Origin: Thermococcus nautili
GTDB lineage: Archaea; Methanobacteriota_B; Thermococci; Thermococcales; Thermococcaceae
Direction: 5' to 3'
DNA length: 64,000 nt
Assembly: GCF_000585495.1 (NCBI RefSeq)
Contig: NZ_CP007264.1
Coordinates: 1,860,001 to 1,924,000, forward strand
Shown here: piece after piece, positions 61,945-64,000 of the stretch
Layout of the letters: each line of letters begins with the position of its first letter
Numbering within the stretch: position 1 is the first letter of the stretch
Notes under the pieces: generated by a model
Told to the model about the DNA's origin: nothing
What the model saw: only the letters and a program-made list of their open reading frames with translations
Database searches by the model: none
Program-made: the position numbers and the translations under genes

Positions 61945-63015
61945 TTAGCTCTCACTGGAGTTTTCAACGCTTTTTCCAAGCTCAAAGAGCTTCCTGGAAA
62001 TCCCCCTCAGCCGTTCGTCGCCTTTTTTCTTGGCCTCCTCAAGCATCTCAAAGGCGAGGAACTTCAGAATCCTGCCCCTCTTCCATTCGTCAGTTGCCCA
62101 TATCAGCGCGTTTCGTAGAAACTCTGTGTCAACTCCCCTCTCCTTGGTAACCTCGTAAGCCACCATCAGCCTCGTTGCCGGGTTGTGGGTCTTTTCGAGG
62201 TACTTCAAAACGAGCTCCGGCCGGTCGAGGTTTTTCCTGGCCAATAGTGACCCCAGGACATCCGAAACTTCGAGCTCCCGAAATATTTCCTCCGCCCTGG
62301 CCGTGTCTCCCGTTTCAATGAGCTTCACGCCGATTTCCTCCAGGTAAAAGCTCCTGAAGGGCTCGGGAAGTCCCTTTGCGAGCTTCTCGGCTTCTTCAAG
62401 CTCACCGTCCTCGATGAGCTTTCTGATGTACTCGAACACGTAGTCCTCGGGCTCTGATTCCTCGCTTTCAAAAACCGGCTTTGGCGGTTCCCTCTTTGGT
62501 CCCTCCGCCGACCTGTCCACTATCCCACTCATGACCTCTCCCTTAATCCGGTGGAGCACCGAGCCGGGCATCAGCTTACCGTCCTTGTAGACGATTCCGT
62601 ATGGGAGGGGTTTGAGGTCCTCAAGGTCCCTCTCATCAAGTTTCAGGTCGCTCAATCGAATCTCAATACCTTTAGTCGCTATAGCCCTCGCCAGAAAATT
62701 GCTAACCGCCCGAAAGGCTTTCTTCCTCAGGAACGAGTTCCCAATCTTTCTCGCGGTTTCCAGGGCCTCTTTGAACTTCTCGTTCTTGGAAAAAATGTAG
62801 GCTAAGGAGCGAAGCGCCTCGTCCCTGACCGAGGGTTCCTCTATGGACAGTGCCACCTCAAGGGCCCTCTCCGGTTCATCCGCGAGGGCTTCTGCGACCC
62901 ATCTCAGGGCGTAGGAGCGCCAGTAGGGGTCTTCTATCTTCCTTGCCTCTGCCTCTGCCCCTTCAACGTCCCCTTCACTGAGGAGTTGCCTGACGAGTAA
63001 CAGCCTCTCGTCCAT
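61945..63015 (-). CDS. Alpha-solenoid repeat protein (paralogue of 55926-57227)
   Basis: 356 residues. Helical repeats with the signature I-E/G-x-P/S-x-x-R-x-x-A-L/F: KIEDPYWRSYALRWVAEAL near 26, SIEEPSVRDEALRSLAYIF near 58, KIGNSFLRKKAFRAVSNFL near 90, and GLPEPFRSFYLEEIGVKL near 220. A middle segment (about 115-200) is non-repetitive and includes an acidic, Pro-rich linker. Scaffold role likely. One base separates it from the uridine phosphorylase stop, so the two are co-transcribed. Confidence 0.7.
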   Translation of the reverse strand: MDERLLLVRQLLSEGDVEGAEAEARKIEDPYWRSYALRWVAEALADEPERALEVALSIEEPSVRDEALRSLAYIFSKNEKFKEALETARKIGNSFLRKKAFRAVSNFLARAIATKGIEIRLSDLKLDERDLEDLKPLPYGIVYKDGKLMPGSVLHRIKGEVMSGIVDRSAEGPKREPPKPVFESEESEPEDYVFEYIRKLIEDGELEEAEKLAKGLPEPFRSFYLEEIGVKLIETGDTARAEEIFRELEVSDVLGSLLARKNLDRPELVLKYLEKTHNPATRLMVAYEVTKERGVDTEFLRNALIWATDEWKRGRILKFLAFEMLEEAKKKGDERLRGISRKLFELGKSVENSSES

Positions 63016-63016
63016 C

Positions 63017-63850
63017 TCAACCCCTCAGCCTGGGGAACCATACCTTCTTTCCTTTCTTTTCCTTCTCCTCGTCCCACTCGGCGAGTATCTTTACAGCCTC
63101 GCTCGCTACCAACGCCGCTTCCTTCTCTCCAGCCTTTCCGAACTCGTTCGTAACGCGGTTCGCAAAGACGGCGCACACGCAACCGGCCCTAAGCCCGTAG
63201 ATGTTAGCCAGCGTGAACAGCGTGGCCGCTTCCATCTCGAAGTTCGTGACCCTCGCCTGCCTGAGGTCATCGAGGATGTTCCTCGCGAAGCTTGGGAAGT
63301 AGCCGTTCAGACCCGGCCTGCCCTGGCCAAGGTAGAAGCTGTCCGTCGAGGCCGTAATGCCGATGTGGTATCTAACGCCGAGGGTTTCGGCTGCCTCGAT
63401 AAGAGCCAAAGTCACCTCAAGGTCCGCAACGGCCGGATACTCGACGCGGACGTACTGCTTTGAGGTTCCTTCAAGCCTCACGGCGGCCTTGGCTATAATC
63501 AGGTCGCCTATCTCCATCCCCGGCTGGATTGCGCCGGTCGAACCGACCCTTATGAAGGTGTCGGCGCCTATCGCCGCGAGCTCCTCGATGGCGATAGCGG
63601 TCGAAGGCCCGCCTATTCCCGTCGAGGTGACGCTTATCGGAACGCCCTTGTATTTGCCGGTGTGCGTCCTGTACTCCCTGTGGAAGGCTATCTCCCTCGC
63701 TTCGTCCCAGAGGGAGCTTATCTTCGGCACCCTCTCCGGGTCGCCCGGCAGGAGAACGTAGCGCGCAACGTCACCGGGCTTGCAGGCTATGTGGTACTGG
63801 TAGCCTTCCTCGGTCTGTGGCCTTTCGGCCGAAATGAACTTCTCACCCAT
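63017..63850 (-). CDS. udp: Uridine phosphorylase
   Basis: 277 residues from ATG at 63850 (GGTG six bases upstream). Phosphorylase family 1 motifs: VLLPGDPERVPKISS near 30, VTSTGIGGPSTAIAIEELAAIGADTFIRVGSTGAIQPGMEIGDLII near 68-112, and NFEMEAATLFTLANIYGLRAGCVCAV near 198 with the ribose-binding Glu-Met-Glu. It splits uridine to uracil and ribose-1-phosphate. The C-terminus is Lys-rich. Divergent from the gene at 63914. Confidence 0.93.
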   Translation of the reverse strand: MGEKFISAERPQTEEGYQYHIACKPGDVARYVLLPGDPERVPKISSLWDEAREIAFHREYRTHTGKYKGVPISVTSTGIGGPSTAIAIEELAAIGADTFIRVGSTGAIQPGMEIGDLIIAKAAVRLEGTSKQYVRVEYPAVADLEVTLALIEAAETLGVRYHIGITASTDSFYLGQGRPGLNGYFPSFARNILDDLRQARVTNFEMEAATLFTLANIYGLRAGCVCAVFANRVTNEFGKAGEKEAALVASEAVKILAEWDEEKEKKGKKVWFPRLRG

Positions 63851-63913
63851 GGCAACCACCTTTTTAAGTTTCGATGTCCTTTATTCCACACCATCCCTAA
63901 AAAAGGTGATGCT

Positions 63914-64000
63914 ATGCTGCGCTGTTCCCGTTGCGGGAGAACTTATCCAGAAACCTTTCGCCTTACCTGCGACTGCGGGGGAACGCTTCTCGTCGAGCGG
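63914..64000 (+). CDS. Threonine synthase-like protein, 3' part outside window
   Basis: 29 codons only. MLRCSRCGRTYPETFRLTC, then DCGGTLLVE, a small zinc-ribbon-like start (CxxC...CxC) typical of archaeal threonine synthases and some cysteate synthases. ATG follows GGTGATGCT. The PLP domain would lie beyond the window. Other PLP enzymes of the same family are possible. Confidence 0.6.
   Translation, partial: MLRCSRCGRTYPETFRLTCDCGGTLLVER

Overview
The window is a piece of a Thermococcales chromosome, most likely a Thermococcus (hyperthermophilic Euryarchaeota). The basis is a family B DNA polymerase with two inteins, the archaeal ribosomal superoperon from L3 to L40e with Rpp29, SUI1, SecY, Cbf5, RpoD, RpoN and RpoK inside it, CCA-encoding tRNA genes, TATA boxes about 25 bases before transcript starts, and a very regular ribosome-binding signal (GGTG, then usually 5-7 bases, then ATG, GTG or TTG). 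I used that spacing to choose most starts. The intein sizes (360 and 389 residues) match, from memory, those of Thermococcus fumicolans polymerase, but the species is not fixed by this.

Layout. 1-21.4 kb: mixed housekeeping genes. They include a TOPRIM protein, a HAD hydrolase, polB with its inteins next to a UPF0175/PIN toxin-antitoxin pair, an RNA m5C methyltransferase, AMMECR1, a MTH1187 protein, DUF373, an endonuclease IV-like protein, a radical SAM protein, a DmpA-type peptidase, an iron-type ABC importer without its binding protein, a purine permease, a DtxR regulator and diphthine synthase. 21.9-48.4 kb: the translation superoperon. It is interrupted after L14e by a hicBA cassette and after cbf5 by repeats plus a foreign-looking membrane protein gene. 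Five tRNA genes lie in or beside it. 48.4-64 kb: regulators (PadR, Lrp, GfcR-like), FUN14, a metallophosphoesterase-fold protein that has lost its metal ligands, SRP54, DUF89, MTA phosphorylase, a CoA-disulfide-reductase-type flavoprotein, a TROVE/Ro60 homologue, two alpha-solenoid paralogues, uridine phosphorylase and the start of a probable threonine synthase.

Two things stand out. First, the Ro60/TROVE gene (59531-61012, minus) is preceded by a very GC-rich segment of about 87 bases that starts where its TATA box predicts transcription to begin. It can fold into a closed three-arm, tRNA-like structure and ends in TTTT. This is a candidate Y-RNA-like partner or structured leader. Second, four intergenic regions (about 21.5, 39.9, 50.3 and 61.3 kb) carry related non-coding elements of about 270-330 bases. 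Each has a terminal hairpin directly after the 3' end of a gene (three times a tRNA), long-range complementary ends, and a conserved central stem-loop inside a second stem. Base changes in the stems are compensated between copies. I know of no description of either, and neither could be checked against a database here.

No rRNA, CRISPR array, transposase or complete insertion sequence was seen.
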